The notes under the pieces are model-generated. The model saw only the letters and a list, made by a program, of their open reading frames with translations. It had not been told where the DNA came from and searched no databases. Below are positions 12,601 to 21,962 of a stretch of 64,000 nucleotides of DNA, in pieces. The DNA is from Cyclina sinensis (lineage: Eukaryota > Mollusca > Bivalvia > Venerida > Veneridae), in contig JAAONU010000001.1 of assembly GCA_012932295.1 (NCBI GenBank), forward strand, positions 19,406,120 through 19,470,119, written 5' to 3'. The first letter of the stretch is position 1. Every line of letters begins with the position of its first letter. Made by a program: the position numbers and the translations under genes.

Positions 12601-13184
12601 TGTAAAAGTTTGAATGCTAGTTGGGCATGATCCATTTTGCTGGGTTTGAAGGATTTATTTTCTGAAATGCCAGTACTGATGTGTGATAAACCTTTCACTG
12701 AGAAACTAGGCTCTTTAAAAAAAAATGTTGAAAGGCTTAAACATGGTATGAATTCTGGATTTATTCAAAATGAAGACATGATTTTGATTGGCAGTGCTTT
12801 TTGAATTGTGTATATAAGAAGATAAAGGTTAAACAACAAGGGAATCAGTGCACTTGACTTCTGTTGTATAGACCTATGTAGATACAGAACACTTGTCATC
12901 AACGGTGTTTCAAATTTATGAGTAATTTGTCTTTGTTAACGGATTATTGGCCAAAATGAAGAGTTTTCATTGACAGTAAATTCATTGTCTCATATTGTTT
13001 CAGGTGGAAACTCACAGTTCAGAAAAAAGCAGCGAGAACAACTTACCCTCAGTATGATGTCACGACTCCTACCTCCAAATCTTCGTCGGGAGTTGCCGTA
13101 ACGAAACAAGACCATGTTACTTCTCAGAGCAGTTCTTCAAGTCCAAACCTTAATGGACCCACTATTACTATGATCAAATTCTAA
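6671..13184 (+). CDS. Multi-exon gene for an unidentified basic, S/R-containing protein
   Basis: Exons with agreeing splice sites and phases are: 6671-6895 (acceptor ttgcag, donor GTATGA); 7267-7370 (acceptor ttacag, donor GTAGGT); 8025-8069 (acceptor gttag, donor GTAAGT, 15 codons); 10335-10475 or 10469 (acceptor tttcag); and a terminal exon at 13004-13184. An in-frame ATG is at 6685, but the frame is open back to 6671, so coding may start upstream. The product is polar and K/S/P/Q-rich. It has a charged segment around LEKLRTQKRETTMFESMRR, a proline-rich microexon (FPIFPPLPKSP) and an RS-like stretch (SRRSRSRSGP) followed by an aromatic/basic region. I see no signal peptide, membrane span or known domain, which suggests a nuclear or cytosolic disordered protein. 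I do not recognise the family. Last-exon phase is unresolved (see 13004-13184). Confidence 0.6.
9391..9771. mobile_element. ATGCCCCC-ended interspersed repeat
   Basis: Bounded by atgcccccaaag at the left and acttcgggggcat at the right, which are inverted. After a short gtccgtcc microsatellite come two diverged copies of a unit of about 152 bp, each with aactttaacattg, then ttattagtaagtggatttac, then tttgaccttgaccc. No protein is encoded. A truncated relative starting near atgcccccgaaatg is at about 60270. I recall this family type from bivalves; its transposition mechanism is not evident. Confidence 0.7.
10059..10198 (+). other. Possible cassette exon
   Basis: A good acceptor (cttgttgtcag ending at 10058) and donor (atcag then GTATGA) flank 140 bases open in phase 0. 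The length is not a multiple of three. Inclusion would shift the following exon (10335) out of its S/R-rich frame into one that stops after about 50 codons. It is either an alternative exon leading to a truncated product or a decoy. The neighbouring exons join in phase without it. Confidence 0.25.
10335..10475 (+). CDS. S/R-rich internal exon of the plus-strand gene
   Basis: Starts in phase 0 after a tttcag acceptor and encodes an SRRSRSRS run, then a region rich in R, H, W and T. Two donors are possible, after 10469 (GTGTTG) or after 10475 (GTAAAA). Both leave phase 0 and the second is closer to consensus. The GC content is clearly higher than the flanking intron, in keeping with coding. Serine/arginine runs are typical of RNA-processing proteins, but one short run does not prove a function. 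Confidence 0.55.
11459..11531. repeat. Three copies of a 23-bp tandem repeat
   Basis: The unit aaaggtgaaggcccatactg plus aat is repeated three times without change. The identity of the copies suggests recent expansion. It lies in the last intron of the plus-strand gene. Confidence 0.9.
11700..11772 (-). mobile_element. tRNA-derived SINE head or tRNA pseudogene
   Basis: On the minus strand there is an exact A box, TAGCTCAGCTGG (complement at 11746-11757), and a B box, GGTTTGAATCC (complement at 11708-11718), at tRNA-like spacing. The flanking acceptor and T-arm bases do not form proper stems, so I do not call a functional tRNA. Its intronic position and the broken stems favour a SINE. Confidence 0.6.
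12284..12330. repeat. Three copies of a 17-bp tandem repeat
   Basis: The unit ataatacaatatcctgt is repeated three times, the last copy diverging at its end. A simple AT-rich minisatellite. Confidence 0.75.
13004..13184 (+). CDS. Terminal exon of the plus-strand gene, frame ambiguous
   Basis: The best acceptor, tattgtttcag, ends at 13003. Two further AGs follow at 13017 and 13022. The longest frame starts with codon TGG (13005), runs about 59 codons, is rich in T, S and K, and ends in TMIKF before TAA at 13182-13184. Its elevated GC content ends exactly at that stop, which argues it is the real coding frame. The preceding exon ends in phase 0, however. From 13004 that gives a frame stopping after 17 codons. 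From 13018 it gives an R/L-rich frame of about 27 codons. From 13023 it gives the long frame. Either the 13022 acceptor is used or a phase-correcting exon between 10.5 and 13.0 kb was missed. Confidence 0.5.
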
Positions 13185-14250
13185 ATGGTGCTTTTGGAAT
13201 ATCAGATAGAAAAAAGAAAAAAAATTATTGATATTGTGATTTTTATTCAGTGTTTGTCAGTTATCCTGATAACCCACTTAATTTCTTAAAAGACATGACC
13301 TTTTTTTCACTTTGAACAGAGACATTTATACTTTTTTAGGGTTTTCATTTAAAAGCAGCAAACAGCTCCACTCAATGATTTGAGCTTATGGCAAAGATAG
13401 GAATATTTATTCTCTGGAAAAAGAAATCTTTGCCATTTTCTTTAGAATTTGAAACTTTGTAAATTGTTAAGTAAATAATGAAATGGAATGAAGCAGATAT
13501 GCCAAAATAAACAAAAATAGTACGATTTGCTAAGTTTTGTTTTTGCCAGAATAGATTTGCTTGTGATTTCAGGAGATTTCATCAGCCCATTCTTCTCAGA
13601 AATGTAGTTTTTGCTTTGGTATGAAGTACTGAATGTGATAAAAAGTGTTTGTCAGTGTTAAGATTTGTAGCCTCTGATTTCTTCTGTTCAGACCAGTTTG
13701 TCAAAATACCTCTGCAGACATTTGTAAAAAGTCCATTAGGTGGTCAAGACCAGACAGGATTACTTGGTATAATGATTCAAATCAATCTGCAGCTTTAACA
13801 TTAATAGTTACAGGGTTCGAATTTAGGCTCGCATACTCGCAGAACTGTTATCTATTTACCTGTTATCTGATCAATCTTTTCTGTTTTTTAACAGAGATGT
13901 TAAACAAAAACAAATTAGAAACTGCAAAAAACCTATTCTAAGCCATTTTTGTTTGAATTTATAACTGAATATTTAGTTCAGGATTTACCCACAGGTTTTG
14001 TTGATCTTTAAGGCTGGTGGTATTTGAATTAAGTTTATGCTGTCATTTTAACATTTGAGTATATTTTTTGTTTCTTTTTTCAAACCAGTTTTGCATTTTG
14101 CATTTATCTGTTGCATTTATTTGGCTATGAAAATGATGAAATTGTTGTAGATATTATCATCTGTTGCATGTATTATTTGCAGAATTATTTCTCTCTGAGC
14201 ATAATATGAAAAAAAGAAGCAGTATTGTAATATATATAATGTGCAATTCT
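13185..14250 (+). other. Probable 3'UTR of the plus-strand gene
   Basis: AT content rises sharply after the stop codon at 13184. The stretch is single-copy in appearance and includes an AATAAA hexamer at 13506-13511. The downstream limit is arbitrary. Confidence 0.4.
13506..13511 (+). terminator. Candidate polyadenylation signal AATAAA
   Basis: A canonical hexamer about 325 bases after the stop codon of the plus-strand gene. AATAAA is frequent by chance in such AT-rich DNA, so only its position supports it. Confidence 0.3.
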
Positions 14251-16885
14251 TAGATTAATTATTAACTCACCTGTGATAATGCATGTAGAAAAGTGCTGAC
14301 CAGAACACTAGGGTGTCATATAGAAACATTGTACCACCAGCGTCACATGAAAAAGGGCTCTCGGACATTATTTTTAAAGATTAGACGTCCTTTTTTAAAT
14401 ATTTTGAACAAATTAATAATATCTTTGGAATGATGGCCAAAAATATTTCATATAGTGTAGTACATGTTGAAGAAAAACATGATGAGCTTGATTGGTAATC
14501 TTAAAAAATGACATCACATACCTTTATTTGAGGTCAGAATTTATCTATATTCTGATAGTCAATCATTATAGTAAGTTTTCTTTAAATTTTATTTAAGATT
14601 TCTTCATACAGTAGTGGCATTTGATTCAGAAAACATCTCTGTTGTAAGAAAGATCATTGCTGTCTCAAAATACTGTTGCTATTCTAGTATTAATCAAGCA
14701 GTTGTGGATGATTTTCATGAAGGAGAACATTAAAGCTATCAATATTTAACTTCAGTTTCGCATGGATGAGGAATGTGCAATTTTTTCCTAATTTTTAATT
14801 GCCTATACATGTATATCAGTAATGTGGTAGACGTCCGAATGACCTTTTTCCAATGGCTTTGGTCATACATAAACTTAGTTATGCAGAATTTATTATTGAT
14901 CATAAATAGATGTGTTATTATTGTCATTTTCTTATATTTCTTGATAACTGCATTTATTCCTTCATTAGAAGTACAGATACAAAATGTGCACAACAACTTT
15001 CTTTTTTTATCCATTCTATATTTCTGTCTCATGAAATTTGCTTCGACCCTCACACACAGTAATGCTTTTTGAAAAGAAAATCCTTTACCTGTTACATGCA
15101 TTACTTCTGCAATTTCAAGGGTGTTATTGGGGTAGATTTTTGGTCAGTTTGTCTTAAGTTTACAATCTTATGCTTAACCTTAATTTCTAGAATAGACTTT
15201 TCCATTTTTAGATTTGGACAGTTTGATTTATCATTTAAAGGAGTGTTACCTGAAAATTTTTTTGACCGAAGAGCCAACCTAGCTGACCATGATCAGACAG
15301 ATTTGCAGGCTGATTATGGTCAGCACTGTTTGTCAGGGCAAAGATTATGCCCTCTATGTACATTTCTCAGCTCCATGTGCTTCAGACTTGTAGAAATTTT
15401 CTTATGAAAAATGTACATAACTGTATAGTTTCATCATGGTGCCTTGATGTTCAGCATGTGATAGTTGTAAATAGGTTGTATTATTCATGTGATAAAAATT
15501 GTACAGAAGATAGACCTTCATTTAAAAGCCTTTTTATGCACATTTGTTGTTGTTGTTGTTGATGTTAACACATCCATCAACATTATTGTTAGGCATTTAC
15601 TTATAATTGTAGGGAGAAAACAGCAACAACTGAAAAGCTTTTTATGAAAGTTTACGTCATTGACGTTCTTTTTTCTCTTAAATTATATGAAAAAAGAAAA
15701 TGTTCAGAAAGCTCTATTTTTGTTTCATTAAAAAGATTAAAATCTTTGAAGTCAGATAAACTGTATATGAGATGTATATGAGTGTAATGTGAATATTAAT
15801 TATTATATGCATACTGTAAGGAATTCAAAGGGTTTCAGACAATCAAGTCAAAATTAAATACTCAGATAATTATGCAGGTACAATCTGTTGTTAGAAAAAA
15901 GTGCCAAAACAAGGTCATAGGTATTAGAAGTATGACCAGCCTGAAGAAGGAAATGTACATGGGATGATTTTTACCTAAAGCTGTGTTATATAATGTGTAT
16001 GTATTTTTATCCATTCATAATTGGTACCCAAAAAAATGCATTTTAAAAGGAGTTGTAACATTTTTATATAATATGATATTTTATTTCCAATGAAGAAGCA
16101 TTTATTTAGGAAAAAAAGACACTCAAAAACACAATTTTGGTATGTTATGTCTTGTACCACATCATTAAAAATGATGTTTAGGGGACCTTTTTTGCTATTT
16201 TTAAACTTGATGAAGCTTTAAATGGCCACAGCTTTTAAAGAGTGTTGTGAGTTTTGACATAGATTAACCTCAGGGTTATATATAGAAATATATACTCTGA
16301 CATTAACTGTGACCTTAACAAGACATATGATGAGTGTTTTGCCCACCATCATCATTCCAGTTGTCAAAAAAAGTCAGTTATCATCTTCTAGCAATGTTGT
16401 CTTACTAAGTTACAGGCCAGTATTACATTGTTAATACTTGTAAGCCAAGAAGAAAAGACTGACTGTGGTAAATATCCAAGTCCTTGCTCTAATGTTGACT
16501 ACTAAATGCCGATTATAATTCGAGAACCCCTGCTAAGGTTGTATTTATATGATATATTAAATTCTTGTTTGCATTTTAAAGTTCCTATTTTTCTATGCAT
16601 TTTTTACTATGGTATAAGGGTACAATTTAAAAGGGTACTTTTACACTAATGCTACAGTTTTTAGAAAACATTCAGTTAAAATATTCTTGTAAGGTGCTTT
16701 TGAAAATATTGATGTGCTCATACATTTAATACAAAAAAGAATTTGTCTCACCTTAACACAATTGTTCAGGAAAGTCAGAAGAAAAATGATGTTATTACTA
16801 AAGTACTTCCTGTTTTAAAAGATGGTATCAATTTTACTTTGAGTTTGATAAAGCAGTGAAAAATATGTTAAGTTCTGTATGAGGG
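14251..16885. other. Non-coding, AT-rich
   Basis: No exon supported. The 99- to 120-codon open frames on both strands at 14739-15101 are hydrophobic or low-complexity and overlap antisense, as expected of AT-rich noise. Around 15240-15350 there is a diverged copy of a repeat with gaccatgatcaga and gctgattatggtcagcactg, related to the element at 30632-30836. Confidence 0.45.
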
Positions 16886-17062
16886 TTGTTCAAAAAGTTT
16901 ATGCACAAGCAGCAAATTAAAATCAGAATTAAGAACATTTTTCAATTCTATCTAACATTGATCACACTGAATATCATATGCATTCTTCAAGCTTAATGTG
17001 TTTCCAGTTCTCATGGAAACAGAAACTCACACTTTACTGAGTATTTTGAAATATTGGCATTA

Positions 17063-17916
17063 CTTTTTAGCTCACCTGAGTGAATGCTCAGGGTGAGCTA
17101 TTGTGATTGCTGGATGTCCGTCGTCTGTCTGTCTGTCCATTGTCTGTTATCTGTCTGTTCACATTTGCTTTGTGTATGCAATAGAGGCAGTATTTTTCAT
17201 TGGATCTTTATGAAACTTGGTCAGAATGTTAGTCTTGATGAAATCTAGGTTGGAATTGTATATGGGTCATCTGGGGTCAAAAGCTAGGTCACAGGGTCAA
17301 ATTTTAGAAGAACCTTGTGTATGCAATAGAGGCTGTATTTTTCATCCGATTTTCCAATATATGGTCAGAATGTTTGTCTTGATGAGATCTAGGTTGGGAT
17401 TACATATAGGTCATCTTTGGTCAAAAACTAAGTCACAGGGTAAAATCTTAGAAAAACCTTGTGTATGGGATAGAAGCTGTATTTTTCATCCGATTTTCCT
17501 AATATGTGGTCAGAATGTTTGTCTTGATAAAATCTAGGTTGGGATTTATATGGGTCATCTATGGTCAAAAACTAGGTCATGGGGTCAAATCTTAGAAAAA
17601 CCTTGTGTATGCGATAGAGGCTGTATTTTCCATTGGATTTTCCTAATATTTGGTCAGAATGTTTGTCTTGATGAGATCTAGGATGGGATTGTATATGGGT
17701 CATCCAGGGTCAAAAAATAGGTCACAGGCTCAATTCTTAGAAGACCTTCTGTTCAGCTACAACAATGAAACATTAGATAATTTTGCATCCAGATTAAATT
17801 TTTGACCATGGATGATCTTGGCCTTGATCTACTTACGTACTTCCTGATTTTTTATGTGTCTGTGCAATGATTTTCAGGAGAGCGATATAGGGCCATCTTG
17901 GCCCTATTGTTTATTA
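17063..17916. mobile_element. GCTCACCTGAG-headed repeat with 144-bp tandem core
   Basis: It begins with a hairpin-like head (gctcacctgag ... ctcagggtgagc) and a gtctgtctgtc run. Four diverged units of about 144 bp follow, marked by tgtgtatgcaatagaggc near 17170, 17313, 17457 and 17601. It ends near a second hairpin, agggccatcttggccct. It shares its head with repeats at 20873-21962 and 60410-63510. The 106-codon frame at 17217-17537 is this tandem unit read through. Confidence 0.7.
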
Positions 17917-18465
17917 GTTGTTAAATGTTTCCTGAATACTGTGCAAGGCATTGCAGTTTTGATAAGCTGACATTTCTAAAATCTCTTTAATATTTATGTT
18001 TAATTTTGACATATCCATTTAGCCATAGTCATGAAAAAAGCTGGTGACACAAATGTTACAATCTTACGATATCAAGTGGTAAATTTGTCTGTAAACATGC
18101 TTGCCACATGCAAAGGCTTTTCATTGAAGGGAAGACCAAATAGTGCAGACTGCCATGTTTTAAAGTGGTCTGTAAATACTTATGAATATAATAAAGGGCT
18201 ATACTTGAACAGATACACCTTTGCATCTGTCTTTTAAAACAAAACCAAAATTGGTGTTTTTATGTGAGAAATAGTATGTGACCTCATACTGATGCCATAT
18301 TTTACTCCAAAGTACTATTAGACACATATGTATAACATATACATTGTATAATATTTCATAAATTCTTCATTCAAAGGCCATGAAATTTGGAATATAAGCT
18401 GACAAGGCTTAGTTCTTTTTGTACGGCTAAAGTAATTCACTTCAGAATGACTTGTTGGAGATTTT

Positions 18466-18830
18466 TATGTTCCCCAAAGGGAGAGCATATATTCACCGCT
18501 TTGTCCGTCTGAACGTCCGTCCGTCCGTCTGCATTTTCTTGTCCGGGACATAACTCTAAAACTACAAGAATTATCAACAAGAAACTTTGTAGGTAGATAG
18601 ATCTTATTGAGTAGAAGTGCAGTGCATAAGAACCATAACTCTGCACTGCCTATTTTTTTAGTTATTGCCCTTTGTTTATTTTTACACTTTGAACTTTGTC
18701 CGGGACATAACACTGAAACTACAAGAGGTATCAACAAGAAACTTTGTAGGTAGATTGTCCATCTGTATGTTTGTCTGTACGTCCATTCGCATTTTCTTTT
18801 CTGGGACATAACGCTGAAACTACACTGTTT
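18466..18830. mobile_element. Gtccgtcc-headed repeat with diverged tandem core
   Basis: Begins with tgttccccaaagggagagca and gtccgtccgtc. Two diverged units follow, marked by gggacataac, actacaagaattatcaacaa and actttgtaggtagat. The antisense 138-codon frame here is an artefact of the repeat. Confidence 0.6.
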
Positions 18831-19210
18831 GAGTTGATAGAAAAATAAAGAATAAAATGGTAACTGACTTACATTCTTCATTGCATAATTAAACAGTTTT
18901 AACCTTTTTCAGCAATTACCAATAACATAATATCTTTATGCTGAATTTGGCAAAGACTTTATGGACATACTATTCTGTGTCCAAAACCTATTCGGGGAGC
19001 ATCACCCGGATAGACCGGCTTTTGTGAGCATTTGTGCACAAACTTTTTGGACAGACCTCTCAAGGTATTTGAATAGTCTGTTACCAAGGGAACACATCCA
19101 GTCAGGGTAAGGAAACAGTTTTGCTGACAGCCAAAATACATAAATCCCTCTAAATTGGTCAGTATTTCACTTTTTTATATGAAAAATATTTTTCTGTACA
19201 ATTATAAGGT

Positions 19211-19870
19211 ATAAGTTTTACTGTCTGTATGAATGTTCTATACACACTTGATATTTGTGTCTCTCATGGTTCATTATGTGGGGGCTATATTGGATTCACT
19301 TTGATGTCCCTCCCTCTGTCCATCTCGTTTCCTTGTCCGGACAATAACTTTTTCATACATGGAATGATTTTAAAATATCTTGGCATATTGTTCATTATGA
19401 TGAGTCAATGTATTATGATCAGGAACCGAGTCCCTAGCTCAAAGGTCAAGGTCACAAGGACTTGACAGATGTAAAAAAATGTTGATGATAGACCTTGTCA
19501 GGGCTATAACTTCTCCATGCATGATAAGATTTTGAAATACCTTTGCATATTTGTTCATCTACATGAGATGTTGTGTTGCAATCAAGACCCAAGTTCCTTG
19601 CTCAAAGTTCAAGGTCACATTGACTGTCTAATGTAAAAAAAATATTAATAGACCTTGTCTGGGCCATAACTTCTTCATGCATGAAAGGATTTTGAGATAC
19701 CTTGGCATATTTGTAGACTAGATGAAACAGTGTATTGTGTTCATGACCCGAGTCTGTTAGCCAAAGGTCAAGGTCACAGTGACTGGTCAGAGGTAAAAGA
19801 TGTTGATGATGGACTTTATCGGGGCCTTAATTCTCCATGCATGGAAGGATTTTATTTCTTGTCCAAATGT
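19211..19870. repeat. Four diverged units of a roughly 160-bp tandem repeat
   Basis: Units carry the ordered markers ataactt...catgcatg, ttttgaaataccttggcata, then caaaggtcaaggtcac, then gatgatagacctt. They recur near 19340, 19500, 19660 and 19820. This is the same general architecture as the other (GTCC)n-associated elements, but the unit differs. Confidence 0.65.
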
Positions 19871-20639
19871 CACCTTCCTGGTTATTTATCTTTTTGGTAT
19901 TTTATGACTTATTTATAACATCATACCATCAAATAATATAATATCATATGCAGTATTCTATCAATTTTCATTTCAACTGAACATGTTTTCACTCCACTGC
20001 CATGAAAGAATTCAACGATGACCCCTGTTTACTTACAAAGCCTAATCAGTCCTGTGTCCAAGCAGAGTGTGGGGGTATTACTAGTCACTTATGTGACAAA
20101 CTCTAGTTTCTTTAAAGTCAGTCAATTACTCATGTGTTGAGATAGCTTATATTTTTGTGGATAAAGAGTTGTGAATACTCTATTAAAAATACGTTTAGAC
20201 TTTTTATTGCCCACAAAATATGAAGAATTGGTTGTGGTCATTCATTTGTTGGTATCAAAGTTTTTTTTTCATAATTCATGTATTAGGAAGTGTAACTGTA
20301 TGGTACAATTTGCTGTAAATTTGCTTCAGTTTATTTCATTCTGAATTTTAATGATGAAATTCTCGTGTTACAGTTTTTGTTTTAAGTAGTATTTGTTGTT
20401 CATTGATATAATGTTTGAATGCTCAAAATTTACTATGATGTATCATAATTTATTGTTATTTTGTCAAAACACTTGTTATGAGGCATTCAGTAACTTGTCG
20501 TTTTGAATTTTTCCCCTGTCTTGAGTCACCTCGGACAGAAGTGGACCCCCACTGCCTTGGTACTGTTGTGTTTTATAATAATTCCGCAGAAGTTACAGAC
20601 TCAAGAACAGGCTGCATCAGCAAAGTGTATCCTTGACCA
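19871..20639. other. Non-coding stretch
   Basis: AT-rich with no supported exon, RNA gene or repeat. Confidence 0.4.
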
Positions 20640-20870
20640 AAACACCTAAAACAAACAAGAGGCTTATTGTGGCTGAGTGGTAATGCAAATACTTGTAACC
20701 GAGCGGTTTTGTGTCTGTCTTCTGCTCCTACATTGTATAACGCTGCTAATTGTCTTTATGAAATATTAATCCATGCTACACATTTAGAGTATGAAGGAAC
20801 CAAGAGTGTCACTGGAAAGGGATGTTTTTTTTGGCTTTTTTTGTATCTTGCACTGTCCACCACAACTTAA
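20640..20870 (+). mobile_element. tRNA-derived SINE copy
   Basis: The head reads gtggctgagtggtaatgc (A-box-like). The body aligns with the copy at 33490-33700 through gctcctacatt..gctaatt and the tail tgtatcttgcactgtccacc. The 67-codon frame across it is incidental. Confidence 0.55.
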
Positions 20871-20871
20871 A

Positions 20872-21449
20872 ACAAGAGGGCCGTGATGTCCCTAGATCGC
20901 TCACCTGAATACTTTGTCTGAGGGTCTGTTTTTGAGCAAACATCAGAAGCTTTTTTAAGGTCCTTCCTAAATAAATCTATATGAATTCAAGTGACCACCA
21001 GGATAGAGCTGATTTTCACCCAAGGGGCATAATCTATGCAAACTTGGTAGAGGACCTTTAGCTGATGCTCTATGCAAAATATCTAAGTTCTAGGCCTTGT
21101 GGTTTCAGGCAAGAAGATTTTTTAAGTCTTCCCGATATAAGCCTATGTAGAATCAAGTGACCCCGGGGCCAGGTCATTTATTACCCCAGGGGCATAATTT
21201 GAACAACCTTGGTAGAGGACATTGAGCTGCTGCTCCGTGTAAAATATCTTAGCCCTTGTTTTTATGGTTTTAGTCAAAAAGATTTTTTAAGGTTTTTCCT
21301 GTGTAAGTCTATTAAAATCAAATGACGCTTGAGGAAGGACCAATTTTGACCCCAGGGGCATAATTTGAGCAAACTTGGTAGAAGACCTCTAGCTGATGCT
21401 CCATAAAGAATATCTAACTTCTAGGCTTCGTGGTTTCACACAAGAAGTT
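20872..21449. mobile_element. aacaagagggcc-type interspersed repeat, tandem core
   Basis: Starts with acaagagggccgtgatgtcc and a gctcacctga motif. About three diverged units of roughly 150 bp follow, marked by ccaggggcataatttgagca, aacttggtagaggac and gatttttaaggtt. The same family forms most of 60410-63510. Confidence 0.65.
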
Positions 21450-21962
21450 TTTAGCTCACCTGAGCACAAGGGTGAGCTGTTGGGATCATTGATTGTCCGT
21501 CGTCGAGCGTTGTCAACAATTTTACTTGAAAGCAAAACTACTAAGCCAACTTATGATGAAACATGCCTGGGATTTTCCTTGCATGAAGCTCTACCAAAAT
21601 TGATTAAAGAATTCAATTCCATCAAGAACTCTGGTTGCTATGGCAACAGAAAGGAAAATCTTTGAAAATCTTCTTGTCTTAAACGACAGGGCCCTTAGCC
21701 TTAAGATTTGGTATGTAGCATTGTCTACTTGGCCTCTTGCAAATTTGTTCATATTATACCCCTAGTGTCAAAATTTGGCCCTGCCCTGCCTTGAAAATCT
21801 TCTTGTTTGAAACCACAAGGCCCTGAGCCTTGTTAGCGGTATAGGAGGAGAAGTCGTTCAATTCAAATTGTAGACACTGCACAACGCAAGCCTACACATG
21901 CCGGACAATCAATGATCCCAAAAGCTCACCCTTGAGCACTTCATGCACAGGTGAGTTAAAAA
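21450..21962. mobile_element. 513-bp terminal-inverted-repeat element (gctcacctgag family)
   Basis: The left end tttttagctcacctgagcac continues as aagggtgagct..gggatcattgattgtccg. The reverse complement of the right end reads ttttaactcacctgtgca, then caagggtgagcttttgggat and cattgattgtccgg. The arms are about 55-60 bp, and each carries an internal hairpin (gctcacc...ggtgagc). Between them is a core with cttgaaaatcttcttgt and cttgaaaatcttcttgtttg repeated. There is no transposase. This may be a complete non-autonomous unit, while the longer tandem forms are internally expanded relatives. Confidence 0.65.

Larger units (their letters stand above)
16886..19063. mobile_element. Inverted ends resembling a decayed mariner-like element
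   Basis: The left end reads gagggttgttcaaaaagttt then atgcacaa. The reverse complement at about 19035-19063 reads gagaggtctgtccaaaaagt then ttgtgcacaa. This is an inverted match of about 28 bp whose caaaaagtt block resembles mariner-family termini. I could not read a transposase between them. The interior is filled by two unrelated repeats (17063-17916 and 18466-18830), so the pair would be a non-autonomous or decayed copy with later insertions. TA target duplications were not resolved. Confidence 0.4.

Noticed and set aside
13812..13840. gggttcgaattt as a tRNA B box
   Set aside because: No A box at the correct distance on that strand and no stems.
14739..15101. 120-codon minus and 99-codon plus open frames
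   Set aside because: Overlapping antisense, low complexity, no splice signals, in AT-rich DNA.
18437..18881. 138-codon minus-strand frame
   Set aside because: Covers the gtccgtcc-headed interspersed repeat; translation reflects repeated units.
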